Assembly: GCA_037043235.1 (NCBI GenBank)
Contig: JAWRVZ010000076.1
Coordinates: 2,213,501-2,277,500 of the forward strand
Length of the DNA: 64,000 nucleotides
Source of the DNA: Rhodeus uyekii
Taxonomy: Eukaryota > Chordata > Actinopteri > Cypriniformes > Acheilognathidae
Direction of reading: 5' to 3'
Below are positions 1 to 13,139 of the stretch, one piece after another (the stretch's first letter is position 1; each line of letters opens with the position of its first letter). The position numbers were made by a program, and so were the translations under genes. The notes beneath the pieces were generated by a model that searched no databases, was not told where the DNA came from, and was given only the letters and a program-made list of their open reading frames with translations.

Positions 1-512
1 TTTGAAAGATTTCGTTTATGAAAATTTAATATAGCTGATACTCGGCACCGGCCTCAGTCCTGCCGCTGCTGTCTGCCGACATAAGCATCTGGTTGAGGAG
101 CTGTAATTAGATTAGAGAGGAGTGGGTGGCAGTGGGCAGACGTGTGTGTGTGTGTTTGTGTTTGTCTCTGCTGGTGTCAGAATCACGCACATGGCTGATA
201 TCACGACTGGCTGGTTGTAATATGGCACTCGAGTTGTATGTGATACAATCTAATAATTTTTTTCTCTCCTTTATCATTTATGGTCTTTCTTTTGATGTGT
301 AAGGTTGTATTTGGGAACGGTGGTTGTCATTTAACAACCAGGGACATTTGACCAGGGACAAATGGAATAAGCGAACCTTTTCTTTTCTCACACTTTCTAT
401 GTTTAATACGTATCCTTTAGTCTCACATTATTTGGCTTTCTAACCTGTCATGTCATATTTCACACAGAATAAATAAAAATCTCAAATAAAAAACACTTAG
501 TATTGAGTTTAT
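1..512. other. Gene-free sequence, possible conserved element at 40-120
   Basis: The first 200 bases are GC-richer and include CTGTAATTAGATTAG (homeodomain-type TAATTA) and a short GT tract. Otherwise AT-rich; no coding frame supported. Confidence 0.3.
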
Positions 513-815
513 GAAGGTATTGACCAAAGATTGCATAAATGTTGGATGTATACATATTTCAAGATCGATCTGCTCATCATCCCCTCATTTCGTGGCATCT
601 GATAATTCATGTGTATGTGCTCAGATAATTGTATGTAATGCAAGATGCACTAATGTTTACTCAATTTCTTTTTCTTTTTTTTCCATTGTCATATTGTTGT
701 GATGTCAGTTGGTGTTTGTGTTTCTCTCTCTCTCTCTCTGGTATGTTATGAGACGTTTTGAGTAGATGAGAGGGCGAAACATGGATCGGGAACATGTTGA
801 AGAGTTCTTTTTAAA
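513..815 (+). repeat. Duplicated block, copy A
   Basis: About 0.3 kb that recurs at 1635-1985 in the same orientation. Shared landmarks in order: ATTGACCAAAGAnTGCATAA, ATACATATTTCAAGATCG, GGCATCTGATAATTCAT, a CT microsatellite, then TATGTTATGAGACnTTTTG and GTAGATGAGAGG. The copies differ by substitutions and indels. No coding potential. Confidence 0.8.
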
Positions 816-1327
816 TCTGTCAAATTGTTAATTCCCATTATTTGACCCAGCATTCCTCAGTAATGATGGCATAGAGCATGATGAAAAACTGATTAGCTGG
901 TTTATGTGATGCATGATTCTGAAAAGCTTTTGTGTCTAGTAAACAGAGACCTAAGTGCCATCATTCATAAGAGGATACTATGCACCACCCAAAACATATT
1001 TCAGTGAGTTCTTGAAATCAGCCTGAATGGGCAAACACACTTTTATTTATTCACGTGTCTCAGCGTGCACCCGGTCCTGTTGCATCCGGATTGTTTTATT
1101 TCTGTCAGGTCTTGCTTTTCACATGGCATTGCGATTAAATTTTCCATCCATCATTGATTTATCACAGCTTTACTTAATACCGACAATGTCCATTCATCAA
1201 AAATTAAATGCATTTTACAAGCCAATTGTTCTCTTAGAAATCGGAGATATAGTTTGTTTATTTATTTATTTTTACTGTTTTTATCATTTTTAAACCATGC
1301 ACAAGACTCAATAAAATACAAAAATAC

Positions 1328-1333
1328 TACTAC

Positions 1334-1369
<36 letters not shown>

Positions 1370-1371
1370 TA
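1328..1371 (+). repeat. (ATT)n microsatellite
   Basis: Tandem ATT/ACT units in AT-rich intergenic sequence. Confidence 0.9.
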
Positions 1372-1634
1372 CAGACATATAACCAGTTGGAATGGAAAGG
1401 ATCTTAAGCTAACTGGCTGAAGACATTACTGTTGCTATACACATTGATAGCCACGGGACTTCCTTGAAAAGTAAATTCCAGCACGGCACTACAACAACCA
1501 TAATGAAATGACCCTTCACAATAGATAAGACTTTACAATGAACTTCGTTTAGAGAGCTACAAATGCTAATTTATCAGTTTAATAAAATACCGTACTCACC
1601 TTTTGCAACTCGTAAGTAATAAAGGATATTATAA

Positions 1635-1985
1635 AATTATTGACCAAAGACTGCATAAATGTCATATTTATACATATTTCAAGATCGCTCACCCCTGTTT
1701 CATGCCATCTGATAATTCATATGTATAATTATATGTGCTTAGGTAATTTTATGTGACGCAAGGTCCGCTAGTGTTTACATCTGAGACACAAGTTTTATTT
1801 ATTTAACCTGTTATATTGTTGTAATTTCAGTGGGTATATGTGTGTGTGTCTCTCTCTCTCTCTCTCTTTTCCTACGCCCCTCCCTTTTTTCTCCCTTTTG
1901 ATATGTTATGAGACATTTTGGGTAGATGAGAGGACGAAGCAGGAATTGAGAACACGCTGAAGAGTTATTTAAAAAAAATACTAAA
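1635..1985 (+). repeat. Duplicated block, copy B
   Basis: Direct-orientation partner of 513-815, about 1.1 kb downstream, slightly longer because of a longer CT tract and inserted bases. Either a local duplication or two insertions of an unrecognised repeat family. Confidence 0.8.
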
Positions 1986-2934
1986 TATACCGGTATATCT
2001 AAAAAATAAAACAAGATTTAGCGTACACCATGTCAACCTTTCTCGCTCGTTGTGACAACAAACCTATGCTGCTCACACACTATACACACGTCAAAGTAGC
2101 TGAAGCAACTTTTCTCTGTTTTACGGAAAACACACGGGTGAGTGACGCATTGACGATTTCCCTTGAAACCATACCATCAGGTCTAAAAAAATATAATAGG
2201 CCCACCATAGTGAATCAGGGTAGGACAAAAACACATTTTTGGAAGGATTGATGATGTATTTACAATTATTTAAATTGTTTACTTTGAACAAAAAAAGTTA
2301 CATAGTGTACCTTACATGGTATAATATAGCATGTATACTTGCATAATATACATGGCAAACATATTTTTTGTTGTTGCATTATTTAATGATTTAATTTATA
2401 AAAGATTTTGTCCGGTTGCAGTAGACTGGGCAAGCAGAAAGAAATGTTGAGCGCTGCCTAGATTTACACTGAAGTACACTGTGTTAGTGTAGATTACTGT
2501 ATTGAACAGCCCTTTAGCTTAGTTTCCTTTAAAAAAGCTTGTGCTATAATCTGTGCCCTTAGCCTGTGCATGAGAGATGAGTTGATGGAAACTTTAGAGA
2601 TTGTGAGGCAGCAGACGGGAACTGCAGCAACTCCTTACTCAGCACAATGTCTTCTCTCCCACCCTTACATTTCCAGCGTCTGCTGCTGTTCTGATCTTTC
2701 CCCATACTCCTGTGTGTCTAAACTAATAATGATGAGACTGCACAACCTCGTTCTGTCTAAAGCAAACAGCGGCTTACCTCAAATTCCTTCACTGCCCTAC
2801 TGATGTTCACATGTCAGTCTGATAGCGCTTTGTAGGGATGGCCATGATTTTGATGGATAAGCTAACAATGTATCTTCACAATTTTAAAGACGTGCAATGA
2901 CCCAAACACTGACAATGGCTTATCTCATACACAC

Positions 2935-3185
2935 CCTACCATTCAAACATGAAATGTTTTTGAGTAAAGTCTCTTATGCTCAAGGCTGCATTTATTTGAT
3001 CAACAATACACTAAAATGTGATCTTGTGAAATATTATTACAATTCAGTTTTTCCATTTTAATATGATGGCAGAGCTGAATTTTCAGCATAATTTCTCCAG
3101 TCTGCAGTGTCATGACTCTTCAGAGATCATTGTAGTATGCCGATTTGGTCCTCAAGAAACTACTTATGTTGAAAGCAGTCACTGA
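2935..3185 (+). repeat. Fish interspersed repeat (GCTGCATTTATTTGATCAA family), plus orientation
   Basis: Carries the landmark order GGCTGCATTTATTTGATCAA, GTGAAATATTATTACAAT, GCTGAATTTTCAGCAT, TCCAGTCTGCAGTGTCA, ATCATTGTAGTATGCCGATT. The same order recurs at 9825, 23495, 48828, 52740 and 55875, so this is one abundant family with a probably non-autonomous origin. Class not assigned. Confidence 0.75.
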
Positions 3186-5485
3186 TGTAAAGGTATGTCC
3201 GAAAGTGAATATTTGGCCGTGTGTGTGTTTATGTATGCGTTGACTCTCTCTCTTTATGAGCTGTTTTGAGTGCTGGCCTTAAAGCTTGGCCTCTTTCTCA
3301 AAAGCGAACTTGCTATGGAAGGATGTTTTAGTGAAGCAACACTCCTTGTTTCCAGCTTTTTAAACATGCTTACAATCCTATTCATCTCCCTCCTCAAAGG
3401 AGTCCAGCCTCTCCCACACTGGCCTTGTTGGTAAACAAAAGCTCCTGTGCAAAAGCCGCCACACCTCCAATTTTTTCGTCCCCACAGGGGCCTGTTGCCT
3501 CAAAATAAACCTGGCTGTGTATGGCAATGGGTATGTTCTTTTAGTGGTTTGGTTTGACTGTCCTGCTTTTCTGTGTTTCCCTCCTGCTCTATTCAAACCA
3601 TGTATCTTCCTCTCCTTTAGTGAAAGATCTCTGGATCTGTCTTAACTGCTAGGTCACAACCTAAAAATGGGTTTCCGCATCTACGTTTGGACAACAGTGA
3701 TAAAATAATACATGCAAATATATTTTTTATTAAAAAAATTGTTTTTGTTAAGATGGCAGTATTGTAAAATAAAAAACAATATAGTATGCAGAGGGAAATA
3801 AAGTACAATTTTATGCAGAGAGTCATATTTAGATCGACTTTGTAATTCTAACTATCATTAATAATGATCTGATAGCAAATTAAACTGGTTTAAACTGCTT
3901 CCCATATCTTTTGTTATGTATGTTTAAGTATTTTGCCAAAAAAATTCATGTCAACATGAAACACTGAAATTTAAGAGACATTTAGATGCAAAAAAATAAA
4001 TGAAATTGTTAATATTGATGAAGCTCATGTCATTTAATAATTTTGTATTGTTGAACACAGTTATTGAACACAGTTTTGTTCACTTTTACATGATAAATAA
4101 TACTGTATTGGGTCACCACATGTTGTCCTGAAGTCAAATCTGGGTTATGAAGCAAAATCAGTTGACAGCCTGATGTCAAAAGAAAAGTCTTCCTGCTATA
4201 GCTTGTTTACTCATTAAAACGATAACTTTGAGAGTGACTGATTCTGTTGCTGCTGGTGGCAGAAAGGCATGATGGGAGTGCCATCAAAGACAAGTAGCAT
4301 CCAAGGTGAAGAGTTAGTGTGTGTGCATGAAATAGCACTTGCATTCAGCAGTGTGATGTATTCTTGTGTCTGGCAGATGAGCGCTTCACGAAGATGTTGT
4401 TTAATGTCTTGAGTTATTGTTTCCATTGACGTCTACAGATCGTTTGTAGTTTCAGGGATGTTACTACGATAGTTTGTTAGATCTTTGCTCTTGTTTCGCA
4501 CCATTTAATTCTCTGTTGTTCTTTAGTTTCACGCTGAAGTGGAATATGAGTGTTGTAGTAAGTTCAGTTGACACTGTTGGCTGTAGATTTGGGAACTGAC
4601 TCACCCACATGCTGTTGTATGTGATTCATGGCTCGGGACTTGTTTGGAATGATAATGCAGGCTTTGGTGTTTGCTCACAGATAAATGAAGCTGTGAAAGT
4701 CGGCGGTTGGCTCTGCGAGGAGTGCCATCTGCACAGAATGCCAAATGACCACGTGAAAAGCGAAGGCTGTTTCTGTGCTTGAGTAGTAAACCAACTCTAA
4801 GTGGAATTTATGTTCTGCTACAGAAGTTTCTAAAACATGGTCACCCCTGACCCTATGCATTACTCAAAAAACCTGCATGAATGCATAAATAGGGTCAGAA
4901 AAACCCCTGTTGGATTTACCTTTGGGAGGGTTTATAATGAAGAAATGAAGACGTCCTGTTTTTATCTTTATTTTCCATTCAATTATTTGGATTACACACA
5001 AATGTTTAAAGACAGTGTTCTTCCCTATTGTGACATATCTGATTGAAACTTCTCGACTGAGGAAAAATTTATAGCGAGACTTGATTTTGTCCATTGAGAA
5101 TTGATTTGAATTGCTGCATCATTTCTGTTTCCTGATTTAATGTTTGTGGATAAATAATTTATAATAAGCACTACAATATTCTATTAAAAATAAGAATAGT
5201 ACATTTTGATTTCATGGTGGCTAAATGTTTCAGTAATGTTAATTCCTAGTTCCCATGTACATGCAATAAAAAAATGAATTTGAGTGTATTTTATTTAATA
5301 AAATATATTTACATTATTATATTTTTGAAATAATTATTGTAAATGATTTATTATTATTATATTTAAATAACACGTATAAATAAAAGTTATAAAATATTAT
5401 ATTTTATTCAATTATTTAAATAAACCTATACTATTACAAACCGTTTACTCATATCTATTTATTTCAATTTCATTTGGGTTTTTTT

Positions 5486-5980
5486 AGGCTTTCAGACTGC
5501 CAGCAAAAATCAGATTTTTTTTTTTTTTTTTTTTTTTGCAATTATCCATATTTTATCCAGATGGGTTTTTGAAAGTCTGGACAGCAAAAAAAACAAAACA
5601 CATTCAAACCACATTGAAGCTCTGGCTGTTCAAATCGGATTTCAAATAGTCTCTTAATGCAAATGATGGAAATGCTGCGGGAGTATTCATACGACTATCA
5701 AACAGCATGTGCAAAGATTTTCAGCTCAAAACGGAACATCATAATATAGCAGTTCTGTACAGTGACTCGACAAGGTGCTTATTTAGGGAGCGAGGTGATG
5801 CACCACCATCTTTTCTGCATACGTTTCAAAAGCCTCGCCACATATGTGGATAAAAACAGATAGGTTGGTTTTGTATAGACACATATCTTATTTAATCACT
5901 TGCGATTAATCCTGTGAACATTCTGCCTGAAAAGATTTGATATGCGAAAAAATCGGATTTACCTGCAGTCTGAACAGCTT
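5486..5980 (+). mobile_element. Non-autonomous DNA transposon with terminal inverted repeats
   Basis: The left end GGCTTTCAGACTGCCAGC and the inverse of the right end, AGCTGTTCAGACTGCAGG, match with few differences, both followed by an AATCnGATTTTT tract. About 495 bp, no coding frame. Related pieces lie at 28091-28125 (left end only) and 30525-31100 (right two thirds). Confidence 0.65.
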
Positions 5981-6423
5981 GGTAGTTTACTAAATTCTGA
6001 CTTCTTTCTACTGAGAAATGAGCATTGTAGTAGTTGTAGTTGCTAAATATGAGCAATATTATCACTGAGGAGTACTTTCATACTCCTACTTTCATAAAAC
6101 CAGGTGCTCTTCCTCGCGCAGAGCCAGTAGAGGTTTTGCATCATACATCCTGTGAGCACCCCGTCCTGTCATGCATCTGGACCTATGAAGGGAAAGGCAT
6201 CTCACTCCCAGGAATTATCTAGACCCATTGCTTATACTCTTAATTGTTTTCAAATGTTTCTCAAATTAGGGGCCTTATGTTCTGTTGATGGATCTGTAAG
6301 TCTCAGTAGTATAGTCAAAGTGCGTGCCATTCCAGGAGGAACCAGCTGACTAAGTGTGGGTTATGCACCTTCATACCATTAATCACATTTGTTTGGCATC
6401 TTATCTGTGTGTCTTTATTAGTT

Positions 6424-6440
6424 TGGGGGGGGGGGGGGGG
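6424..6440 (+). repeat. Poly(G) tract
   Basis: A run of 17 or so G in gene-free sequence; length is likely unreliable in assembly. Confidence 0.85.
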
Positions 6441-6828
6441 ATATTTTGTGGAAAAATCAGCAGAATGGATCAATAACAAAGTGATTCTGTATTTCTAATA
6501 GTTTTGCTATCAGGTTGTGTTCTTGCCATAACACTGACTGAGGTGATAATGTGGTTACTGCTTCATTAAAGTGCTGAGCCCCGAGCAGTGAGTTTGTACC
6601 AGGATTTTCTCATTACTTATATGTCACCATCAGGAGGAACTTCCCCATATAATGACAAACTGTAGCCATGAGAGCCTGCGAAGCTCCAACATATGCTGCT
6701 TTCTGTATTGTCATGATGATTCATTAACAGTAAAAAGGAAGGAACACTGTGAGCTAGACATGCAAACAGTCATCATCTACTCTCACAATCTCTTAGCTGT
6801 CTCGAAATAAGTGACCGGCAACTAGGTT

Positions 6829-6838
6829 GCGCATGCGC
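6829..6838. promoter_or_regulatory. NRF1-like palindrome GCGCATGCGC
   Basis: The core of the NRF1 consensus occurs once in an otherwise CpG-poor stretch. No adjacent promoter or exon was recognised, so function is uncertain. Confidence 0.2.
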
Positions 6839-7056
6839 TCAATGTTGCCAGATTTTAAATGGTCTGTAACTCTGCATAACACTCATTTGGTCGAATTGAA
6901 AGAGTGCCATGCTAGATATCGGCAAATGTCCATGAATGAAGTAAAAAAAAAAACATGTGACATGAACTGTTGATCAACATTCTCAGCAGGTCACAGAGTA
7001 TTAAATGAGTTTATTTTTTCCCCTGTTAATTTTGTATGTGATTATCCAAGTTTGCA

Positions 7057-7340
<284 letters not shown>

Positions 7341-7464
7341 ACTACTACTATACTACTATCAGCAGTGTTGAATTAGCTTTCATTATTTAGTGTAATATTT
7401 TGTTACTGTTTTTTTAACATTTATATTAGTTACACACACACACAAATATATATTTATATATGTA

Positions 7465-7469
<5 letters not shown>

Positions 7470-7541
<72 letters not shown>

Positions 7542-7545
7542 GCAA
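7470..7545 (+). repeat. (TG)n microsatellite
   Basis: Long TG tract, with short CA, TATG and TA tracts in the surrounding 250 bp (7430-7690), including a second TG tract at about 7637-7670. Confidence 0.95.
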
Positions 7546-8124
7546 ATTTTATTTTGACTACACAAGAATATAGTACAAAATACATTTATTAATACAACTA
7601 TAACTTATTAAAGAATTAATATTTAATATGATTAAATGTGTGTGTGTGTGTGTGTATGTGTGTATATATATATATATATATAAAATATACATGTAATTGT
7701 TTATTAATATTATCATCTATATTGAATGCTAATTAATTTTATTGTATATTATTAATAATATTTAAAATAAAAGGTACTAATTTAGGTAGCAAGGTAGAAC
7801 AAACACAGTCAGCATAGTAATATTTGTCAAAATTCAGATAATTGTCATTAAAATCCTTATTTTTCTGCCATGCTATAGAAATTGTTCTTACTACAAATGT
7901 AAAAGTTTTAATAAACAGTTAAACCATTGTGATTTAGGATAAAGATCGCGATGGTGTTTGAATCGAGATCTTTTAGTGGTTAATCATGCAGCTTTAGTTA
8001 AGGTGTAATTATATATAGGTGTATTACCAAGTGCTTTGGTAATAGTAAATGGTAAAATAATCAGAAATGCATTGAGTGTACTGTAATGATGGCAGCATCT
8101 TACGTGCTGTTTTCTCTTGCCCAG

Positions 8125-8215
8125 GCGTCACTCCCACTGATAACCTGCAGCAGCTGGAGGACAAGGGCGGCACGGACAGCAGCTCGGAGCCGGTTAAAAC
8201 CTGAGCCACGCAGAG
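8125..8215 (+). other. Exon-like GC-rich island, possible fam110b 5' non-coding exon
   Basis: A 91-nt block is clearly GC-richer than its AT-rich flanks. It is preceded by a strong acceptor (TTTTCTCTTGCCCAG, ending 8124) and followed by GAG|GTTGGT, a moderate donor. It contains no ATG. The forward frame that stays open longest reads ..NLQQLEDKGG..SSSEPVKT and then stops, and resembles nothing I recognise. Its strand and place 9 kb before fam110b suit an untranslated leader exon. This is inference only. Confidence 0.4.
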
Positions 8216-9824
8216 GTTGGTTCATTTTTTGCTATTTAGTAAATGCTCATCTATCCAGTATAACTTATAGAGTACTAGTTGTAAAAAAAAATATATTTTG
8301 AACTACACTTGCCAACCTACTGTTAGTACACCAACAAACATTTCATTTGATCTCTGCAGTGCTGGATGCAGAGAGTCTGTTTGCATTCCCAGGCCCTGCT
8401 AATGTGTTGTGTTTGTTGTTGTACGTTAGCAGATGTTCCTTCACAGAAAAACAAGAGTTACCTGAGGGAGCAGCTTTTAGTTTTTCCCCCATGTCATTTC
8501 CTTTTAAGCGAATGGGTTGTAAAGGCTGACACACTCCCTTTGATCTTTTCCAACCCTTCAGAAGTATGTTCAGCCGAGTAAAGGTGATGATGAAATCAAA
8601 GTGTTCCAGACTCACTAACAAGTCTTTAAAATGTAATCGCATGACGTTTGGGATGCCATTTTTTTAATTGTCCACGATCAGTTGACCCGATTGATGAAAA
8701 AGAGCAATTGAGTGCTCGAATCAAGTCATCTGTGGCGTGTCTAGTTAGTTTATTATAATTAACCTGAGAAGATGTCCAGGAGCAGCTGTCCAAGAATGCT
8801 AAACCATCACATTCAGTCACACTGCCTTAGTTTTTAGGACCTTTGTTAAATAATACTCTGTTACTTCTCTTTTTGTTTTGTTTTGTTTAGATAACATACA
8901 AATGCAGGCTGATTGCTTCATGATTTTAAGACCTATGTCAAGCTAAATGTTGTTTAAAAAACATCAAAAGAGCCTTCTTTTCTCTTCTAATTCGTTAATA
9001 TCAATCATTTTGCTTTTGAAAGCAAGAACGTACCAATTTCTCACTTATTTCTTCACTGCTTGTTCTCGGTAAGTAAGACTTGGTGAGTCCAGCTTGCTCT
9101 CATAAACAGATAGTATTCACTTGTTTTCAATCATTTAATTCACCACCCTAATAATATTCTTTAGACTATAATACAATATCATGATGAACCATGTTCGCAC
9201 ATACGCAAAGTGTTCTAATCCCCAGCATCGGGATCACCAGCCAACTGAGGCCATCCTCAGTTCTCCGTCACTGCTGTCCTCTCGCTGCTCCTTGAGTAGC
9301 ACTAACGGGATTATTTATTCTGCGTCAGGAACAGATAAAGCATTAAGAGCACAAGAGCTTAAGATCTTCGGTGATGACACTTACTTTTTAATGCATGAGT
9401 CTGCTGTGGGTTCCTCATAGTTAGTGTACAGTAAAACTGCATATATTCTCTCATCATTCTTTAACTGTTCTACGAGTGATCAAAGCCCATAAGCTTTGGG
9501 GTGATGAGGCGCGAATAAAGTCATAAATGGTGAGATTTGTCCCATGAGCTTTAGCACAGGATAATCTGGGTCATGGCTTTGCTCTCAGCGAACCTCAGCC
9601 TGGGTTAATATCCCTTGCATCCGTTTATACCAACTAGATTAACATTGTTCTCATTAACTCACATAGTTGGTTAGGTATTGATTGCTGCAAGAAACACTCA
9701 CAACAATGCTGTTCTAGACGCATTAATATTCTCCCAGGATATGCTTTGAATTGTTTAAACACCCTTGGTCGGGAAGTTTTTTTTTTTTTGTGTGTGTGTC
9801 TTTAAATAATATTATTGCATTAAA
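8216..9824. other. Gene-free stretch
   Basis: Unique-looking sequence with no supported gene or repeat; probably intron or upstream sequence of fam110b. The same holds for 5981-7057 and 7690-8124. Confidence 0.5.
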
Positions 9825-10375
9825 TTGAATAAAAAATGACAGAAATCTTTTGAAACAATATAATTACTTTTGTATGACTCCTTCAAATAAATGCTGCTCT
9901 TTTGAACAAAATTTGCATCACACTTGTTTTCAACATTGATAATAATAAGGAATGTTTCTGGAGCAGCAAATCATCATATTACGTAGAATGATTTCTGAAG
10001 GATCATGTGACACTGAAAACTGGAGTAATGATGCTGAAAATTCAGCGTTGCCATCATAGGAATAAATTAATTAAATGTAAAAAAATGTATGGAAATAGAA
10101 AACAGTTGTTTATATTTCATATTTATATTTACATTTATGCATTTGGCAGATGCTTTTATCCAAAGCGACTTACGTTGCATTTAAGATGCACATTATCATT
10201 CTAATCAGTTCTTGCTTTCCCTAGGAATCGAACCCATGGTGTTGTTTGAGCTTCAGGAAAGCTACGCTAAAGTTATTTACATTTTTATATAATAGATCAC
10301 AATATTACTGTTTTGTGTATTTTTGATAAAATAAGTGCAGCCTTGGTGAGACTTCCAAAAACATTACAACATAGC
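9825..10375 (-). repeat. GCTGCATTTATTTGATCAA-family repeat, minus orientation, interrupted by a SINE
   Basis: Read on the minus strand it shows the family's GCAGCCTTGG.. inverse, CATGATCCTTCAGAAATCAT and TCCAGTTTTCAGTGTCACATG. Flanks at 9825-10124 and 10266-10375 belong to one copy; the SINE at 10125-10265 sits between. Confidence 0.7.
10125..10265 (-). mobile_element. tRNA-derived SINE (HAmo/V-SINE-like), partly deleted
   Basis: The minus strand has a box B-type GGTTCGATTCC, then AAAGCAAGAACTGATTAGAA, and the tail AAGTCGCTTTGGATAAAAGC. Part of the tRNA-like head around box A is missing. The family name is from memory of cyprinid SINEs. Confidence 0.75.
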
Positions 10376-10625
10376 GTGAACTTTTTGATATTTTTTTAAG
10401 GTGTTTTAAACAGATTTATCTAAACTTTACTTCATGTGTTTTTACTGATCAAATAACTTTCTGATTTGTTAAAACGGTTCCATTTACACTTGGCCACATA
10501 AGTGTCTCCCTGCAAAATGGATATAAATCCAATCATCAATTCCCACACTATATGCAAATTTCGTTTACATCAACGAAAGCAACAGATTTTATTTATCATC
10601 AGCTATTTTCAAAATCAAAGACCGC

Positions 10626-10663
<38 letters not shown>

Positions 10664-11921
10664 CGGCATCAGCACTGGTAAGATCATGTAGCTTGACTAC
10701 TTTTAATGAAGATGATTGTGTGTTGAGCATCTGTGACTTACTTTAAATTTCATTTGCACCGGCTTGCTCATCTGGGGCGATGCATGTTGCAGTAGCGCTG
10801 TCATATGCTGTGAGTATGTTGTCCGATGCATTTACACTTGTCCAGTTTTATCTGTAATTAATCTCAGATCACCTGAAGAGGTTTGAGGGATTGGATGTTG
10901 CACCTCTTTGTGACACAGAATGCCAAATGGTTTTCGGTTAGCATGCCCTTTGAAAGTAGAATTCATAGAGAGTGTCCCAGAGCAAAAGGAGTACATTAAA
11001 ATGTTCTAATAGTCAAAGTTGATATGTTAAGAATACAGTCAATTGTGCCTGTGGTTTGAAAAGCTCACCTGCAGTCTTGCATGAGCCATCGAAGGACATA
11101 TTCTGGTTATGTGCAGGAGTAATGTATTGTTTTGTAGATCTTCTTAAAATAGATGGACTGTTGCTGCCTGTGCCTGCCAGGTAGCCCTCGACAAAGCACA
11201 GCACGTCCTGTGTTTGGTCTGGATGTCAGAATGATGCCTTTTAATAGGTTCACTATTTACCTTAGGCATTATTTTCAGAGCCTTTCCTCTATCACAGAGC
11301 ACCTTTGATTTACTGCAGTGGCATTGAGATCTCAAATATCGTTGAAATTGCTGTGGGCCTTCCAGTGCTAGTATCACAAATAAAATTAAAGTGTCCAAGA
11401 CAAATATGTCTTCTGTCTGGATATTTTGGCAAAGAAAATATTTGATTGTCTGTTTAGACCATAGTGTAAAGCCTACAGAGAGACTTCAAATTCACTCTTT
11501 GACTGTAGGTGGCATTTATAGAAAAGTAGAAATGCCCTGATTATTTGTAATTTGGTGTAGAAAGTAGGGCTTTTAAAAAAAAAAAAAACGTACTCCATTC
11601 ATTTGTTGTATTCACAATAATGAAAAATCGTTTTTTACAGTGATTGTTCATCGCGTCAAAAGCACATACCTGTAGAAACAATCATAATTAGTGATACTGT
11701 CTACACTGAATGAGTTGAATGGATGTCATATCCTATTTCTGATGTACTCTGTGCTTGTGCTACTTCCAATAACAGGACAAATTGATTTTGATAATTTGCT
11801 GTCATGTGTCCATTGTTGACAAGCTGCTATACAGCAGAACAGACACTCTGTGACACTGAGACTGGTCTTGCAGCTTATATATATATGATATAATTATGTA
11901 ACAAGAGCTCGGGCACATTCA
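10376..11921. other. Gene-free stretch
   Basis: A GA microsatellite and otherwise unique sequence; nothing supported as coding. Confidence 0.5.
10625..10660 (+). repeat. (GA)n microsatellite
   Basis: Pure AG tract in gene-free sequence. Confidence 0.95.
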
Positions 11922-11941
11922 CACATTCACACACTCACACA

Positions 11942-11994
<53 letters not shown>

Positions 11995-12020
11995 ACTCAC
12001 ACACGCACACACGCACACAC
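11922..12020 (+). repeat. (CA)n microsatellite with CACT and CACG variants
   Basis: Interrupted CA tract. It is followed by a repeat-free, GC-richer block (12020-12260) that may be regulatory or merely unique sequence. Confidence 0.95.
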
Positions 12021-12502
12021 GCTGTGATGATGGGCTTGTATCTGGATGAGTGACAGGAGGGGAGAGCCAATGAGCTGCTCTAACCCGGAGGGACGGGCAC
12101 ATCTGCTGGCTCCATGAGTCACTAGTCCAGCCCACTGCTCACAGCACACAACCAGCTCTAATGTCACAGCCCCGTGCTGCTACTGCTGCTGCTGGTGTGA
12201 GCAGATAACAGATGGACACCAGAATCTGTTGCATATATAGCAGTTCAGCAACACACTGACGCTCTCAATATAACTGCTCATTCATTTTAGCTCTGTGCCA
12301 TCATGTCTAGCTATGATATAATATTATCCATTGCGAACATATGAATGTACAGTCTGGTCTAACGGTCTTTCTTCCATTTAAGCACAAGATGCTCTTTGGA
12401 TCATCTCAAATCAACCTCATCATATTCTTCTTATGACACTAATAATAATTGTATATTATTTATGAAAAAAATGATGTGTAAATACTTATACTAGCAGTTA
12501 TT

Positions 12503-12539
<37 letters not shown>

Positions 12540-12540
<1 letters not shown>

Positions 12541-13094
12541 CCGTATTTTCCTGCATATAACCCACAGACGCAGATAATCTGCACCCTCATAAAGCCTGTG
12601 GGTTTTGGGGTTTTGTGTAAAAAATCGTTGGCATAATCTATAGATTGAACTTTTTTGTGTAAGTTCACTTTTCGAATGTTGCTCGCATGACATCAATTAT
12701 CCATAACTGTTCAGGCTCGGTACACAGTGCTTGTGCGCCAAAGTCAAACAACAAGAAAACAAACACAAGTCCGAATCAGAACAAAAAGAAAAAGCAGTCT
12801 CTCCCGCTGTGCAGCAGCACGTCCCTTAAGAAGCGTATTCTACAGGTGTTGATCATCGGATGAGACGAGAAGAGCCCGCCCTCATGGCAGCACAGCCAAT
12901 CACGTCTTCTTGCATGATTGACAGGTCAGACAGCCTATAAGCGCCACCTGTCAGAGTGATAGTACAAGCACCAGAGACAACAACCCTCGCAAGAAAGAAA
13001 AACAGAAAGAAAATACTGCTGAAAAACCCTTATGTCCGTAGGGATGTAACAAATAAAATCTGGTATAACCCGCGGGTTATATGCGGGAAAATAC

Positions 13095-13097
<3 letters not shown>
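12540..13097. mobile_element. DNA transposon with 24-bp terminal inverted repeats, inserted in a TG microsatellite
   Basis: The left end ACCGTATTTTCCTGCATATA and the inverse of the right end, ACCGTATTTTCCCGCATATA, agree at 23 of 24 bases over the full repeat. The 558-bp body has no transposase frame. TG tracts abut both ends (about 12507-12535 and 13096-13130), showing insertion into a microsatellite. Confidence 0.85.

Positions 13098-13139
<42 letters not shown>

Larger units (their letters stand above)
816..5485. other. Gene-free stretch
   Basis: Apart from the listed repeats, AT-rich sequence with only short unconvincing frames. A very AT-rich patch lies at 5150-5450. Confidence 0.6.
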
